Translations under genes and position numbers: made by a program | The notes under the pieces: model-generated | Seen by the model: the letters and a program-made list of their open reading frames with translations, nothing else | Told to the model about the DNA's origin: nothing | Databases searched by the model: none | Part shown: one piece after another, positions 8,080 through 17,896 of the stretch | Numbering within the stretch: position 1 is the first letter of the stretch | How the letters are laid out: the number at the start of each line of letters is the position of its first letter | DNA from: an uncultured Planctomycetota bacterium | GTDB taxonomy: Bacteria > Planctomycetota > Phycisphaerae > UBA1845 > UTPLA1 | Assembly: GCA_900696465.1 (NCBI GenBank) | Contig: CAADGE010000022.1 | Coordinates: forward strand, 248,001 to 312,000 | Length of the DNA stretch: 64,000 bases | Direction: 5' to 3'

Positions 8080-9690
8080 TTACATTCGAAAGACGCCGAC
8101 GCGGCGTTCCGGGAATGGGGCATGCAGCGATGCGGCGATGGACAGGCCGAGGACCATTCTCGTGTCTGCCGGGTCGATGACGCCGTCGTCCCAGAGCCGC
8201 GCCGTGCTGTAGTACGCGCTGGATTCGTGGGCGTACTTTTCGAGCGTCGGTCGTTTGAATGCTTCTTCCTCCTGTGCGCTCATCGGCGGGTCTCCCCGGG
8301 AGGCGAGCTGGTCTTTCTTGACCGTCAGGAGCACGCTGGCCGCCTGTTCACCGCCCATGACGCTGATTCGCGCGTTGGGCCACATCCACAGGAAGCGGGG
8401 CTGGTAGGCCCTGCCACACATGCCATAGTTTCCAGCGCCGTAAGAGCCACCGATGATAACGGTGAATTTGGGTATGGCGGCGTTCGACACGGCGGCGACC
8501 ATCTTGGCGCCGTCCTTGGCGATACCGCCGGCCTCGAAGGCCCGGCCGACCATGAAGCCGGTGATGTTCTGAAGAAAGATCAGCGGGATCGAACGCTGGC
8601 TGCACATCTCGATGAAGTGCGCGGCCTTGAGAGCGCTCTCCGAAAAAATCACGCCATTGTTGCCCACGATGCCCACAGGATGTCCCCAGATGTGTGCGAA
8701 GCCGGTGACAATCGTCGTGCCGTAGAGGGCCTTGAATTCGTGGAAACGGCTGCCGTCGACGATGCGAGCGATCACCTCGCGAACGTCATACGGTTTGCGG
8801 ATGTCCTTCTGGATGATGCCGTAGATTTCGTGTGGATCGTAGAGCGGATCCTCAGGCGGGCGCATCGTCAGGTGGGTGCGCGGGCGGGGATTCAGGTGCT
8901 CAACGATGTGCCGCGTGATGGCCAGGGCGTCTTCGTCGTTCTGAGCATAGTGATCGGTGACACCGCTTTCGCGGCAGTGGACATCGGCCCCGCCGAGTTC
9001 TTCGGCCGTTACTTCCTCGCCCGTGGCGGCTTTCACCAGCGGCGGGCCTCCGAGGAAGATCGTGCCCTGGTTGCGAACGATGACGGTCTCATCGCTCATG
9101 GCCGGCACATAGGCGCCGCCGGCCGTGCAGGAGCCGAGCACGACGGCGATCTGCGGGATTCCCTGGGCACTCATCCGCGCCTGGTTGTAAAAGATTCGGC
9201 CGAAATGATCGCGGTCGGGAAACACCTCCGCCTGAAGCGGCAGGAACGCCCCGCCGGAATCGACAAGGTAGATGCAGGGCAGGTGGTTCTCGCCGGCGAT
9301 CTCCTGCGCACGAAGGTGCTTCTTCACGGTGAGGGGGTAGTAGGTGCCGCCCTTGACGGTCGCATCGTTGGCCACGATGACGCAGGGCTGACCCTGCACG
9401 CGGCCGATGCCGGTGACCACGCCCGCGCACGGTGCCTCGTTGTCGTACATCTCCCACGCCGCAAGCGGGGATAGCTCCAGAAACGGGCTATCGGGGTCGA
9501 TCAGCCGCTCGATGCGCTCCCGGACGACGAGTTTGCCTCGCCGGGTGTGCTTCTCCACCGCCGCCGCACCGCCGCCTTCTCTGACCTTGCCGATCCGCTG
9601 CTTAAGTTCTTCAACAAGGCCCTGCATGTGGGCCTTGTTTTCTGCAATGGTCGGATCGGCTGGGTTGATCTTGGTCTGTATCACGTCCAT
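8080..9690 (-). CDS. Acyl-CoA carboxylase carboxyltransferase subunit (methylcrotonyl-CoA carboxylase beta-like)
   Basis: 536 residues with both crotonase-fold halves of the biotin-dependent carboxyltransferase family. The N-terminal half has the [14 protein letters not shown] signature, [28 protein letters not shown] and [15 protein letters not shown]. The C-terminal half has [11 protein letters not shown] and [17 protein letters not shown], closest in style to methylcrotonyl-CoA carboxylase beta (leucine breakdown), with geranyl- or propionyl-CoA carboxylase as alternatives. The enzyme moves CO2 from carboxybiotin to the acyl-CoA in the cytosol. I chose ATG 9690 over the in-frame TTG at 9702. 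No biotin carboxylase/BCCP subunit gene lies beside it, so its partner must be encoded elsewhere. Confidence 0.9.
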   Translation of the reverse strand: MDVIQTKINPADPTIAENKAHMQGLVEELKQRIGKVREGGGAAAVEKHTRRGKLVVRERIERLIDPDSPFLELSPLAAWEMYDNEAPCAGVVTGIGRVQGQPCVIVANDATVKGGTYYPLTVKKHLRAQEIAGENHLPCIYLVDSGGAFLPLQAEVFPDRDHFGRIFYNQARMSAQGIPQIAVVLGSCTAGGAYVPAMSDETVIVRNQGTIFLGGPPLVKAATGEEVTAEELGGADVHCRESGVTDHYAQNDEDALAITRHIVEHLNPRPRTHLTMRPPEDPLYDPHEIYGIIQKDIRKPYDVREVIARIVDGSRFHEFKALYGTTIVTGFAHIWGHPVGIVGNNGVIFSESALKAAHFIEMCSQRSIPLIFLQNITGFMVGRAFEAGGIAKDGAKMVAAVSNAAIPKFTVIIGGSYGAGNYGMCGRAYQPRFLWMWPNARISVMGGEQAASVLLTVKKDQLASRGDPPMSAQEEEAFKRPTLEKYAHESSAYYSTARLWDDGVIDPADTRMVLGLSIAASLHAPFPERRVGVFRM

Positions 9691-9860
9691 CGTGGAAACC
9701 AATGTACTCGGTGCCCGTCAAAAGGAAAACCGGGCGCTGCCGGCGGCTTGTAACGGTCAGCTTTCTTGAAATCCGCATTCTGCAATCAAGGGAGGTTCAG
9801 GTGGTCCTTTGGATATTGTTCTTTTGACGTCTCGGCGCTTTGGCGTTTCCATACGGGCCC

Positions 9861-10505
9861 ATGTCTTCGCAATTCCGACTCGGCTGGCCCAACCGCATCA
9901 GCATCGGTCGCGTCCTCTTCGTCGCGCCATTCGTCATCTGTCTGCTCAATCTCAACCAGCCCGGCCAGTCCTGGCTTCGCTGGCTGGCGATCGGACTGTT
10001 CGCGGTCATGGCGGCAAGCGACGGACTGGATGGCTGGCTGGCTCGTCGACTCAGGCAGGAATCACTCCTTGGGGCCTTTCTCGATCCGCTGGCCGACAAG
10101 CTGCTGGTTACCGCCACGGTTATTATTCTTGCTATTCGCGGCGTGCTGGATGAATCCGACCCGGAGAACCTGCGGACGTTGTATCTGCCGAACTGGGTGG
10201 CGGTGACCGCCATTGGAAAGGACCTCGTCGTCTGCATCGGTTTCGGGGTTTTGCGGCTGACGACGGGCCGGCTCCACATCCGACCGCGTCACCTGGGCAA
10301 GTGGTGCACGACCGTGCAGTTACTGATGGTTTTGAGTATGCTGTTATGGCCGAGTTTACCAGAGCCGATGCGTGGTCTGCCGGAAATATTGTGGATCACA
10401 GCTACGATCCTCGCAGTCGCAGCAGCGCTGGATTACGTTCGCATCGGCAGCCGATTTCTCTCCGCGCCGGCAGGTAATGACGACAGGGAGCAAGAGATAA
10501 GATGA
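9861..10505 (+). CDS. pgsA: CDP-alcohol phosphatidyltransferase (phosphatidylglycerophosphate synthase-like)
   Basis: 214 residues with about five to six hydrophobic helices. The full CDP-alcohol phosphatidyltransferase signature is present: D57-G58, A61-R62, G71, D75 and D79, spaced as D-G-x2-A-R-x8-G-x3-D-x3-D, with a preceding D54-G55. The family swaps CMP for an alcohol; PgsA makes phosphatidylglycerophosphate from CDP-diacylglycerol and glycerol-3-phosphate at the inner membrane. The PNRISIGR start segment is typical of PgsA. ATG 9861 is preferred to an in-frame TTG at 9840. The stop overlaps the ribBA start as ATGA. The exact alcohol substrate cannot be fixed from sequence alone. Confidence 0.85.
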   Translation: MSSQFRLGWPNRISIGRVLFVAPFVICLLNLNQPGQSWLRWLAIGLFAVMAASDGLDGWLARRLRQESLLGAFLDPLADKLLVTATVIILAIRGVLDESDPENLRTLYLPNWVAVTAIGKDLVVCIGFGVLRLTTGRLHIRPRHLGKWCTTVQLLMVLSMLLWPSLPEPMRGLPEILWITATILAVAAALDYVRIGSRFLSAPAGNDDREQEIR

Positions 10506-11758
10506 GCAGCCCCACCCCGCAGTTCTGCACGATTCCCGAGGCCCTGGAAGAGCTGAAGGCCGGCCGGTTCATCATCCTGGTGGACGATGCCGACCGGGAG
10601 AACGAGGGCGATCTGGTCTGCGCCGCCGAGCTGGTCACGCCGGAGATGATCAACTTCATGATCCGCAAGGCGGCCGGCAAGCTCTGCCTGACGCTGACTT
10701 CAGATACCTGCGAACGGCTGCATCTCTATCCGCAGACGAACGAGAACACCGCATCACACGGCACGGCGTTCACCGTGTCGATTGATGCCGCGCCGGAGTT
10801 CGGCGTGACCAGTGGCGTCAGCGCCGCCGATCGCTGCACCACCATCCGCCGCTGCCTCTCGCAGGATGCCCGGCCGCAGGACTTTCGTCGACCGGGCCAC
10901 ATCAGCCCGCTCAAGAGCAAGAACGGCGGCGTCCTCGTCCGCGCCGGCCATACCGAGGCGAGCATCGACCTGGCCCAGCTTGCCGGTCTCACACCGGCCG
11001 GCGTGATCATTGAAATCCTCAATGAGCGCGGCGAAATCGCACGGATGGACGAGCTGATGGCCTTCGCTCGCGAGCATCAGCTCAAGGTCTGCACGATTGC
11101 CGCGCTGGTCGAATATCGGCTGCAGCGCGAGCGTTCGATCCTTCGCATCGAGTCGATCCCGTTGGAAAACCGCTTTGGTCGCTGGACCCTGCACGCGTAC
11201 GAATCAGTGCTCGACAGCGAGCCGCACGTTGCGCTGTGCATGGGCGACGCCCTGGGCGGAATCGACGGGGCTGGTGAGGTGATCAACGTCGAGCATCCCG
11301 TGCTGGTACGCGTGCACTCGCAGTGCCTTACGGGGGATGTGTTTCACTCGATGCGCTGTGACTGCGGCGAGCAGTTGGACCGGGCCATGGAAGCGATTGC
11401 CGCCGCCGGCGAGGGCGTCATCGTGTATCTCCGGCAGGAGGGGCGGGGCATCGGCCTGACGAACAAACTGCACGCCTATCGCCTGCAGGACCAGGGTCTT
11501 GATACAGTGGAGGCCAACGAAGAACTGGGCTTCCCTGCTGATAAACGTGACTACGGCATTGGTGCTCAAATCCTCCGCGATCTGGGAGTTCGACGGATAC
11601 GCATCCTGACCAACAACCCGAAGAAGACCAATCGCCTTCAAATCTATGGGCTCGAGGTCGTTGAGCAATTGCCCCTTCGCGTGCAGCCGAATCCGCACAA
11701 TCGTCGATATCTTGAGACGAAGCGCACCAAACTGGGCCACCTGCTGGATGAGCCGTGA
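10502..11758 (+). CDS. ribBA: Bifunctional 3,4-dihydroxy-2-butanone-4-phosphate synthase / GTP cyclohydrolase II
   Basis: 418 residues. The N-terminal DHBP synthase domain (about 10-206) has DDADRENEGD at 28-37 with the metal-binding acidic residues, and RAGHTEASIDL with His150 and Glu152. The C-terminal GTP cyclohydrolase II domain has the zinc cysteines Cys275, Cys286 and Cys288 in SQCLTGDVFHSMRCDCG, then YLRQEGRGIGL and LTNNPKK. Both catalytic halves look complete, so it should supply both precursors of riboflavin. It sits between pgsA (ATGA overlap) and a GNAT gene (TGATG overlap), so the three are very probably co-transcribed and translationally coupled. Confidence 0.95.
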   Translation: MSSPTPQFCTIPEALEELKAGRFIILVDDADRENEGDLVCAAELVTPEMINFMIRKAAGKLCLTLTSDTCERLHLYPQTNENTASHGTAFTVSIDAAPEFGVTSGVSAADRCTTIRRCLSQDARPQDFRRPGHISPLKSKNGGVLVRAGHTEASIDLAQLAGLTPAGVIIEILNERGEIARMDELMAFAREHQLKVCTIAALVEYRLQRERSILRIESIPLENRFGRWTLHAYESVLDSEPHVALCMGDALGGIDGAGEVINVEHPVLVRVHSQCLTGDVFHSMRCDCGEQLDRAMEAIAAAGEGVIVYLRQEGRGIGLTNKLHAYRLQDQGLDTVEANEELGFPADKRDYGIGAQILRDLGVRRIRILTNNPKKTNRLQIYGLEVVEQLPLRVQPNPHNRRYLETKRTKLGHLLDEP

Positions 11759-12375
11759 TGCAATTCGCCACAGAAAAAGTGCATTGGACGAGATGCGAGC
11801 CGGTGCTTTCTCCCTTTTCGCCGCAATATGCTTCGTTCGTTGCCTCATGGATCAGAACAGATACCGAGTTGCTGTGGCTTGCGCCGGGTACGCTTCCACC
11901 GCTGACGGCCGACAAAGTGCTCGCATGGGGGCGGGAGCGCCGTGAGCGCTTTTTACTCTGGAACGGCCGCGACGACGCGCCCATCGCATACGCCGAACTG
12001 AACGACATGCCCCATGCCCGATTCCAGATGTGGATCGGCCACTTTCTGCTCAGCCCCGAACATCGTGGCCGTGCCTGGGGCGTTCGATTCGCGCAGGCCC
12101 TGCTGACGCGGGCCTTCCGGGATCACGGAGCGACCGACGTGTTGCTGGTGGTCTTCCCGGAGAATGTTCGGGCCATCCATTGCTACGAGCGTGCGGGGAT
12201 GATCGAGCTCGGCCAGGAGACGAAGTTTTTCAAATCGACGGGCAGAGAGCATCTCTTTACCCGGATGGGTATCAGCCGCAGCCGCTACCGGCGGCTGGTA
12301 GCGGCGGGAAAACTCCCAGCGGATCCGTTGCCGTTCCTGGCACGACCGATCCCTGTATCCGCCTGCGTGAGCTGA
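11758..12375 (+). CDS. GNAT-family N-acetyltransferase
   Basis: 205 residues. The acetyl-CoA-binding core lies near residues 95-115, where LLSPEHRGRAWGVRFAQAL contains the R-G-x-x-x-G/A pyrophosphate loop, followed by VFPENVRAIHCYERAGM, the usual motif B region with NxxAIxxYE(R/K)xGF. The start ATG overlaps the ribBA stop as TGATG; a GTG lies one codon upstream. The substrate is unknown. The coupling to ribBA does not by itself imply a flavin role. The C-terminal 50 residues are rich in Arg and Pro and extend beyond the usual fold. Confidence 0.75.
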   Translation: MQFATEKVHWTRCEPVLSPFSPQYASFVASWIRTDTELLWLAPGTLPPLTADKVLAWGRERRERFLLWNGRDDAPIAYAELNDMPHARFQMWIGHFLLSPEHRGRAWGVRFAQALLTRAFRDHGATDVLLVVFPENVRAIHCYERAGMIELGQETKFFKSTGREHLFTRMGISRSRYRRLVAAGKLPADPLPFLARPIPVSACVS

Positions 12376-12562
12376 CGACCAGATAATCGTTCCCAGAATC
12401 GGCCCTGCCGGGGTTGCCGGACCGCGTAGCCGGTGGGGGGTTGGATTTCAGGGCGACCGATCGCTTAGAATGATTTCATACCAAGCGGGCAGATCGGCAG
12501 TCGGAAAAGGGTATTGCGCCCGGCATCCGACTGGTTCGGGTAATGCATTCAGAGGGATTTCC

Positions 12563-13906
12563 ATGAAGCGTTTGTTCGCGGGAACTGTATTGTGCTTGAT
12601 GATGGCCGGCGCCGCTGTGGCGGAAGAGCCCTTCTTCAGCGGTAGCTTTGACGAGGCCTGCAAGCTGGCGCGCGAGAAGGGCAAGATCGTCATGGTGGAC
12701 TTCTACACCACCTGGTGCGGACCGTGCCGCATGCTGGATCGACACACATGGCCGGATGAGAAAGTCCGTCAGTGGCTGGCGGACAAGACGATTCCGATCA
12801 AGGTGGATGCGGATCGGAATCGAAACCTTGCCGCGCGATTTCACGTTCGATCTTATCCCACGATTGTCTTCCTCAATCCGGACGGCGAAGAGATCGGCCG
12901 TACGCGCGGCTTTCAGCAGCCGCTGGCCTTTATCACGAACGCGGACAAGGTGCTTGAAGGAAGCCGCATGAAGACGGCGCTCCAGCCGGTGCCGAAGCCC
13001 GCGGCGAATCCCGCGCAGGAAACTCCTCCGGCTCAGGCCAAGGACGCTCCTGTCGTTTCTGCGAACGACGCAATTCTGGAACGCACGAATCGCGCCCGTC
13101 AGCTTGCAGCTTCGGAGCGCTACGAGGAGGCACTATCCGAACTGCTCTGGTGTTTCGATCAGGGAAGTCGCGAGGCGGGTCCGTTTCGCCTGCGCCTGAC
13201 CGTGGTGCTGGCAGAGATTGCCAAGCTGGGCCGCGTGTACGAACCGGCGGCGCAGGCCATACGAACCCGGCGCGATCTGCGTCACCGCATGCTGATGGCC
13301 AGCGCGTCCGAGAGCGTGCCGGCGGATCAGCGAATGCCGATGTCGGACCTCGTCGCCATGGCGAACGAACTTGCCGCGCTGAATGCCGCGATGGAAGAAC
13401 CTCAGCGGAATCTGGCAATGTTTCACCACCTCGGAAAACAGGGAACGGTAGGAAAGGAGCTGCAACAGGCGCTCTTCGACGACCTGCTGGACTTTTTGCT
13501 GGCATCCCGAAACTACCAGGACATTGTGAACTGCGCCGGCGATATCAACGGTCGGATTGATCGCAAGATTCAGCGATGTCAGCAGCTGACGGGTTCAAGT
13601 GCCGGCGTGTCGGACAAATCGCGCGACGATCTGACACACTACCTCCGCCAGCAGGTGGCACTCGAAGGCGGCAAGTTCTACGAGGCACTGCTCGGCGTTG
13701 GCCGACCCGAAGATGCGCGGAAGCTCGCCGAGCGGATTCTGGAATTCGACCCGGCGCCTTCGGTCTATGCATCCTTCGTGAGCCATGCGGTCAAGGCCCA
13801 GTCCTTCGATGCCGCAAGAGAACTGGTGGACCGTGCGGAGCACCGTCTGAAGGAAACCGATCTGACGCTGGTGCGGCGGGCCGCGGCCTCGATTCCACGA
13901 TCGTAA
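12563..13906 (+). CDS. Secreted thioredoxin-fold protein with helical C-terminal region
   Basis: 447 residues. A signal peptide of about 20 residues (basic start, then CLMMAGAAVA) precedes a thioredoxin domain at about 21-135 with the redox motif W51-C52-G-P-C55 and the cis-proline segment RSYPTIVFLNPDG. A Pro/Ala-rich linker (about 140-165) leads to a helical, repeat-like region of about 280 residues that may be a TPR-type protein-binding module. The start is supported by AGAGGG upstream of ATG 12563. It probably reduces or isomerises disulfides on envelope proteins; the specific client is unknown. It runs convergently with aroB, with 10 bp between the stop codons. Confidence 0.75.
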   Translation: MKRLFAGTVLCLMMAGAAVAEEPFFSGSFDEACKLAREKGKIVMVDFYTTWCGPCRMLDRHTWPDEKVRQWLADKTIPIKVDADRNRNLAARFHVRSYPTIVFLNPDGEEIGRTRGFQQPLAFITNADKVLEGSRMKTALQPVPKPAANPAQETPPAQAKDAPVVSANDAILERTNRARQLAASERYEEALSELLWCFDQGSREAGPFRLRLTVVLAEIAKLGRVYEPAAQAIRTRRDLRHRMLMASASESVPADQRMPMSDLVAMANELAALNAAMEEPQRNLAMFHHLGKQGTVGKELQQALFDDLLDFLLASRNYQDIVNCAGDINGRIDRKIQRCQQLTGSSAGVSDKSRDDLTHYLRQQVALEGGKFYEALLGVGRPEDARKLAERILEFDPAPSVYASFVSHAVKAQSFDAARELVDRAEHRLKETDLTLVRRAAASIPRS

Positions 13907-13916
13907 CAGGCCGGCT

Positions 13917-15023
13917 TCAGCGCAGGCGATCAATGGCTGCGCGCAGGTCTTCCTCGTTCGGATCGATCAGCCAGTCCGTCTCACCCAGTTTCGGTGTCAC
14001 CACGAAGCGGACCCTTCGATCGCGTACTTTTTTGTCGGCGCCCAGTCGAGCGCGCAGTTCATTCGCATCCAGCGGGATGGCGCATCTGACGGGCAGGCCC
14101 AGCGCCGCGAGCAGGGCCTCCACCCGGCGCCGATCGACATCCGACAGGCCGCAGCCGCGCACGGATAGTTCCAGCGCGGCAACCATCCCCAGTGAGACGG
14201 CTTCTCCGTGGCGAAGGGAGTAGCTCGAAACGGCTTCGATCGCGTGGCCGATGGTGTGACCGAAGTTCAGTGCCGCTCGACCGACACCCTTCTCGGCTTC
14301 TTCGCGCTCGTCCTGTTCCACGTACCGCGCCTTGATCTGGCAGTTTCGCTCGATCAGTGCGCAGACCGTTTCGGCCTGTTGGGCTCGAAGATCATGCACA
14401 TGCGTCTCGTGCCAGGCCAGAAAGGCCGGATCCGCAATGACGGCATGTTTGACGGATTCCGCCAGGGCGGCGGTGTAATCCCGTGGTAAGAGCGTCGACA
14501 GGCACGCCGGGTCGATGCACACAAGGCGCGGCTGGTAGAAAGCGCCGATCAGGTTCTTACCCGCTGCGTGGTTGATCCCGGTCTTGCCACCGACGCTTGC
14601 GTCGATCATGGCTTCAAGGGATGTCGGGCACTGCACAAAGGGCACGCCGCGCAGCCAGATGGCAGCGGCGAATCCGGCCAGGTCACCGACCACACCACCG
14701 CCCAGCGCGATGATCGGCTCATCCCGCGCGTGGTGATGGCTGGCCAGCACGTCGAGAAGTTGTGACAGTTGGTTCAGAGACTTCGATGCTTCACCGGCCG
14801 GGACGACGATCTGAGCGGCAGCGATTCCGGCGGCCTGAAGACTTTGGATGGCCGCATCGAGATAGAGCGGACCGACATTGGAATCGGTCACGATCGCTGC
14901 CCGCATGGCGGGACAGCGGAGCGCCACCTGCCGACCGAGATCATGCAGCAGCCCGTGACCGATGAGCAGGTCATAGGCCCGCTGGGGCAGGTTAATTCGC
15001 ACGGTAACCGGTGAGGTGGACAT
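13917..15023 (-). CDS. aroB: 3-dehydroquinate synthase
   Basis: 368 residues, the normal length. The NAD-binding glycine segment is GGGVVGDLAGFAAA, and the zinc/active-site segments are PTSLEAMIDASVGGKTGIN, ALAESVKHAVIAD and LNFGHTIGHAIE, the last holding one of the zinc histidines. The enzyme converts DAHP to 3-dehydroquinate, the second step of the shikimate pathway, in the cytosol. No other aro gene is adjacent. One small oddity is that the usual Gln of PTTLLAQVD is replaced by Met in SLEAMIDASVGG; this position varies in the family. Confidence 0.95.
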   Translation of the reverse strand: MSTSPVTVRINLPQRAYDLLIGHGLLHDLGRQVALRCPAMRAAIVTDSNVGPLYLDAAIQSLQAAGIAAAQIVVPAGEASKSLNQLSQLLDVLASHHHARDEPIIALGGGVVGDLAGFAAAIWLRGVPFVQCPTSLEAMIDASVGGKTGINHAAGKNLIGAFYQPRLVCIDPACLSTLLPRDYTAALAESVKHAVIADPAFLAWHETHVHDLRAQQAETVCALIERNCQIKARYVEQDEREEAEKGVGRAALNFGHTIGHAIEAVSSYSLRHGEAVSLGMVAALELSVRGCGLSDVDRRRVEALLAALGLPVRCAIPLDANELRARLGADKKVRDRRVRFVVTPKLGETDWLIDPNEEDLRAAIDRLR

Positions 15024-15154
15024 GGTGAGAGATCATACGGGAAAAAGTCGACTGTCGAATGACAGATTACGGGAGAAGTCGCAACTGCGATCGACCGTTT
15101 GCTGCAATCGTACTGCCATTCCTCGGCCGCAATTTATCCATGTCAGTTTCACCT

Positions 15155-16303
15155 TCATCGCGGCAGGAAGCTCAGCGTCACGTGCATGACGGTCCAGTAG
15201 TAAAAGTTCTTGGAGCCGACTACCACGTCGAGCCAGGACTCTTTACCGAAACCGTAAACATCAATGGCGATGAGCACGGCGACAAGGGCTGCCAGTCCCA
15301 GGTGCAGTACCATGAACCCCTTGCGCGTCGTGCGCATCCACTGCCAGAGCCCCGCAGGCGGCTGCTTCGGCGGATTCCGACCGAGCAGGTAGAGCGCAAA
15401 GAGATACCAGCCGACGAAGTGCATCAGCACGACGATGTTGAACGTCCACGGCCCGCCGACGAGGGCGAGGAGCACGATGCCGACGGAAATGAGCTGAACG
15501 GCGAGGATCGGCCGATGGACGCGCCAGAGCCCGGCGAGCCGGTCGGGAAAGAGTCGGGCGATGCGCCAGAGGGCGTAGAGCGCGATCAGCACCATCGGCA
15601 CAAACATGGACGCCAGCTTGAGGACAAACGGCCACGCTGCGGGGAAGAAGTTCTCCAGGATCGGATGCTTCAGCCGCCAGTGCGTCTGCGACATCTGGGC
15701 ATAGGTCGGCCAGATCAGGGCCAGCAGCAGGCCGATGCCCAGGCATTGGAGCACAATCATGATGCGTTCATGCGTCTGAGCCGCTTCCTTCGGCATGTCT
15801 CCGTAGGCCTTGTAGAAGTAGGCGTCGTCGCGAAAGCCGTGGATCAGGAAGTAGAAGTAGAAGAGGAACATCAGGAACGGATTCAGGTGCGCCCCGAAGT
15901 GGAAGAAGGCGTAGCAAAAGACGGCGCCCAGCGCGAAGAGCCCGACAAAGTAGAGCTGATTCCGTCTTTCTTTCATCCTGCGGGAGGAGAGGACGAACAT
16001 CAGCGCGATGATGAAGTGCGGCAGACCGAAGATGCGCATGGGCAGCTCGGTTGGGTTCTTGAACATGCGATAATCGACATCGCGAGGTGTCCCGAAGGTA
16101 AAGCCCCACTTGTCGAAGACGTAACAGAGTGCGCAAAATCCGACGGCCGACAGCGTCCAGAAGAGTGTTCGCCGCCAGTTGCGAAACGTGAGCGATTCAG
16201 TGAGCGGTGTAGGTCGCGGCGCAGCGTCATACTCCAGGACAGGTACCACGGATCCGCTGAAGTTTGAGGCGGTCAACCTGAGACTCCGTCTCCGGGGCTG
16301 CAC
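15155..16303 (-). CDS. Polytopic membrane protein of unknown function
   Basis: 382 residues from GTG 16303; a second GTG near 16251 is another possible start, and no ATG lies before the first helix. I count about eight to nine hydrophobic segments. Aromatic-rich stretches such as HFGAHLNPFLMFLFYFYFL and a cytosolic-looking loop (DMPKEAAQTHERI) stand out. Many His, Tyr and Trp residues lie at helix ends (for example FGLPHFIIAL, MHFVGWYLFAL and YWTVMHVTL), which could bind metal or haem, but there is no recognised motif. I do not recognise the family. It is divergent from ATP sulfurylase across a 229-bp spacer. Confidence 0.6.
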   Translation of the reverse strand: MQPRRRSLRLTASNFSGSVVPVLEYDAAPRPTPLTESLTFRNWRRTLFWTLSAVGFCALCYVFDKWGFTFGTPRDVDYRMFKNPTELPMRIFGLPHFIIALMFVLSSRRMKERRNQLYFVGLFALGAVFCYAFFHFGAHLNPFLMFLFYFYFLIHGFRDDAYFYKAYGDMPKEAAQTHERIMIVLQCLGIGLLLALIWPTYAQMSQTHWRLKHPILENFFPAAWPFVLKLASMFVPMVLIALYALWRIARLFPDRLAGLWRVHRPILAVQLISVGIVLLALVGGPWTFNIVVLMHFVGWYLFALYLLGRNPPKQPPAGLWQWMRTTRKGFMVLHLGLAALVAVLIAIDVYGFGKESWLDVVVGSKNFYYWTVMHVTLSFLPR

Positions 16304-16532
16304 GCAAGGAACGGTCGCCCACGGGTTTGCAAGGGTTTATCAGTATTATCGGCACATCTGAGACCGTCAACACGGTCGACCGGCGCATCCCGTCAAGCGT
16401 TTGCTTTGCGGCGGTCCGGCTTGTATGCGTCAATCGGAATCTCTATCATGGGGCGTTCCTGCCTTACGGCAACAACCTGCCCGGCACCGGACCAATGGCA
16501 ATCCTGATGACTTACCACGAGGAGCTGACAAC

Positions 16533-17783
16533 ATGGCTGATCTGATTCCCGTCCACGGCGGTCTAGCTGCACCGGTGGATCGAACCGTTCCCGCGGATCG
16601 CATCGCGGAGTTCAAGAAGCAGGTGGCAACGCTGCCGGCCATTCGCGTGGACGATGCGGATCTGTCCAGTTTCTACCGCTTTGGCGACGGCGGCCTGTCT
16701 CCACTGAACGGCCCGATGAACAAGGAGCAGTGGCATCTGAGTCTGGATGAAGGCATCATCCGCTCGAACGGCAGGAACTACGCGTGGACAATTCCGATCT
16801 CGCTGCCGGTGACCGCGGACGAGGCGAAATCACTTAGGCCTGGTGCGAAGGTGCAGGTGCAAAACAGCAGGGGCGAACTTGTCGGTGCGCTCACGGTGAG
16901 CGACGTCTTTCCTTATGACAAGGCGAAGTATATCAAGAGCGTCTACCAGACCGAGCGCACCGATCACCCCGGCGGCAGGATGGTGATGAACGATGCCCGT
17001 GAGATGCTCGTCGGCGGCGAGGTCGAGGTTCTCCCGCAGCCGAAGCACCCGGAATACGGGCAGTTTGTCCTGAGACCGGCCGAGACGCGAAAGCTCTTCG
17101 CGCAAAAGGGCTGGACGCAGGTCGTCGCATTCCAGACGCGAAACCCCCTTCACCGGGCGCATGAATACGCTCTTGTCTATGGCCTGGAGACGCTCTGCCG
17201 CGAGTGCGACACGGCCGGCGCGGTGCTGAACCCGCTGATCGGCGAGACAAAGGGCGACGACGTGGACGCGGCGACGCGCATGCGCACTTACCGAGCCCTG
17301 ATTGACAACAATGCGCTCGGCCAGGGCGACAGTGACACAGCCCTGTGGAAGTCCAAGAACTACACCCTGCACGACCGCGTCATGCTCCTCGGTCTCGACA
17401 TCAAGATGTTCTACGGCGGACCCAAGGAGGCGGTCATGCACGGCATCTACCGGCAGAACTTCGGCTTCACCCACATCATCATTGGCCGCAAGCACGCCGA
17501 CGCCCCCTACGACGACGGCAAGGACATCTGGGATGGCCTCGCCGCCCAGCGCATCTTCGACGCCCTGCCCGGTGAGCTGCACATCAAGCCGGTGAAGGTT
17601 GGCTTCGCGGCGTTCTACGAAAGCGTCGGCCGCGTCGAGTTGGTCGAGAAACACCCGGACGAGAAACCGGTCTCCATCAGCGGCCGCGAGATCCGCGAGC
17701 AACTCATCGCCGGCAAAATGCCCGATCCGCGGATCATGCGCCCCGAGACGGCGAAGATCCTGATCGAGAAGATGCACAAGTAA
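16533..17783 (+). CDS. sat: Sulfate adenylyltransferase (ATP sulfurylase), single-chain type
   Basis: 416 residues of the homo-oligomeric ATP sulfurylase family. The ATP-binding motif is [11 protein letters not shown] at residues 201-211, and a second conserved segment is [18 protein letters not shown]; near the C-terminus is [15 protein letters not shown]. The enzyme makes adenosine 5'-phosphosulfate from sulfate and ATP, or runs in reverse in sulfur oxidisers. The ATG at 16533 follows GAGGAG at a proper distance, so the longer upstream frame is not used. No APS kinase or reductase gene is adjacent, so an assimilatory or dissimilatory role cannot be told from context. Confidence 0.92.
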   Translation: MADLIPVHGGLAAPVDRTVPADRIAEFKKQVATLPAIRVDDADLSSFYRFGDGGLSPLNGPMNKEQWHLSLDEGIIRSNGRNYAWTIPISLPVTADEAKSLRPGAKVQVQNSRGELVGALTVSDVFPYDKAKYIKSVYQTERTDHPGGRMVMNDAREMLVGGEVEVLPQPKHPEYGQFVLRPAETRKLFAQKGWTQVVAFQTRNPLHRAHEYALVYGLETLCRECDTAGAVLNPLIGETKGDDVDAATRMRTYRALIDNNALGQGDSDTALWKSKNYTLHDRVMLLGLDIKMFYGGPKEAVMHGIYRQNFGFTHIIIGRKHADAPYDDGKDIWDGLAAQRIFDALPGELHIKPVKVGFAAFYESVGRVELVEKHPDEKPVSISGREIREQLIAGKMPDPRIMRPETAKILIEKMHK

Positions 17784-17896
17784 ACGCCAAAAGTCTAAAC
17801 GTCTAAAGTAAAAATGAAAGCAGTCGAGCGCACAAAATGCACAGGAGTAACCTGGGCGCGCTTCAGATGCATCTCATGGAGTAGTTGAATTCTTCG

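Noticed and set aside
8122-9474. 450-codon plus-strand frame opposite the carboxyltransferase gene
   Set aside because: Mirror frame of a highly conserved gene in GC-rich DNA; composition Arg/Asp/Val-rich and no motif.
12430-12472. TAGAAT as a -10 box before the thioredoxin-like gene
   Set aside because: No acceptable -35 element at 16-18 bases; the nearest, TTGGAT, is 19 bases upstream and weak.
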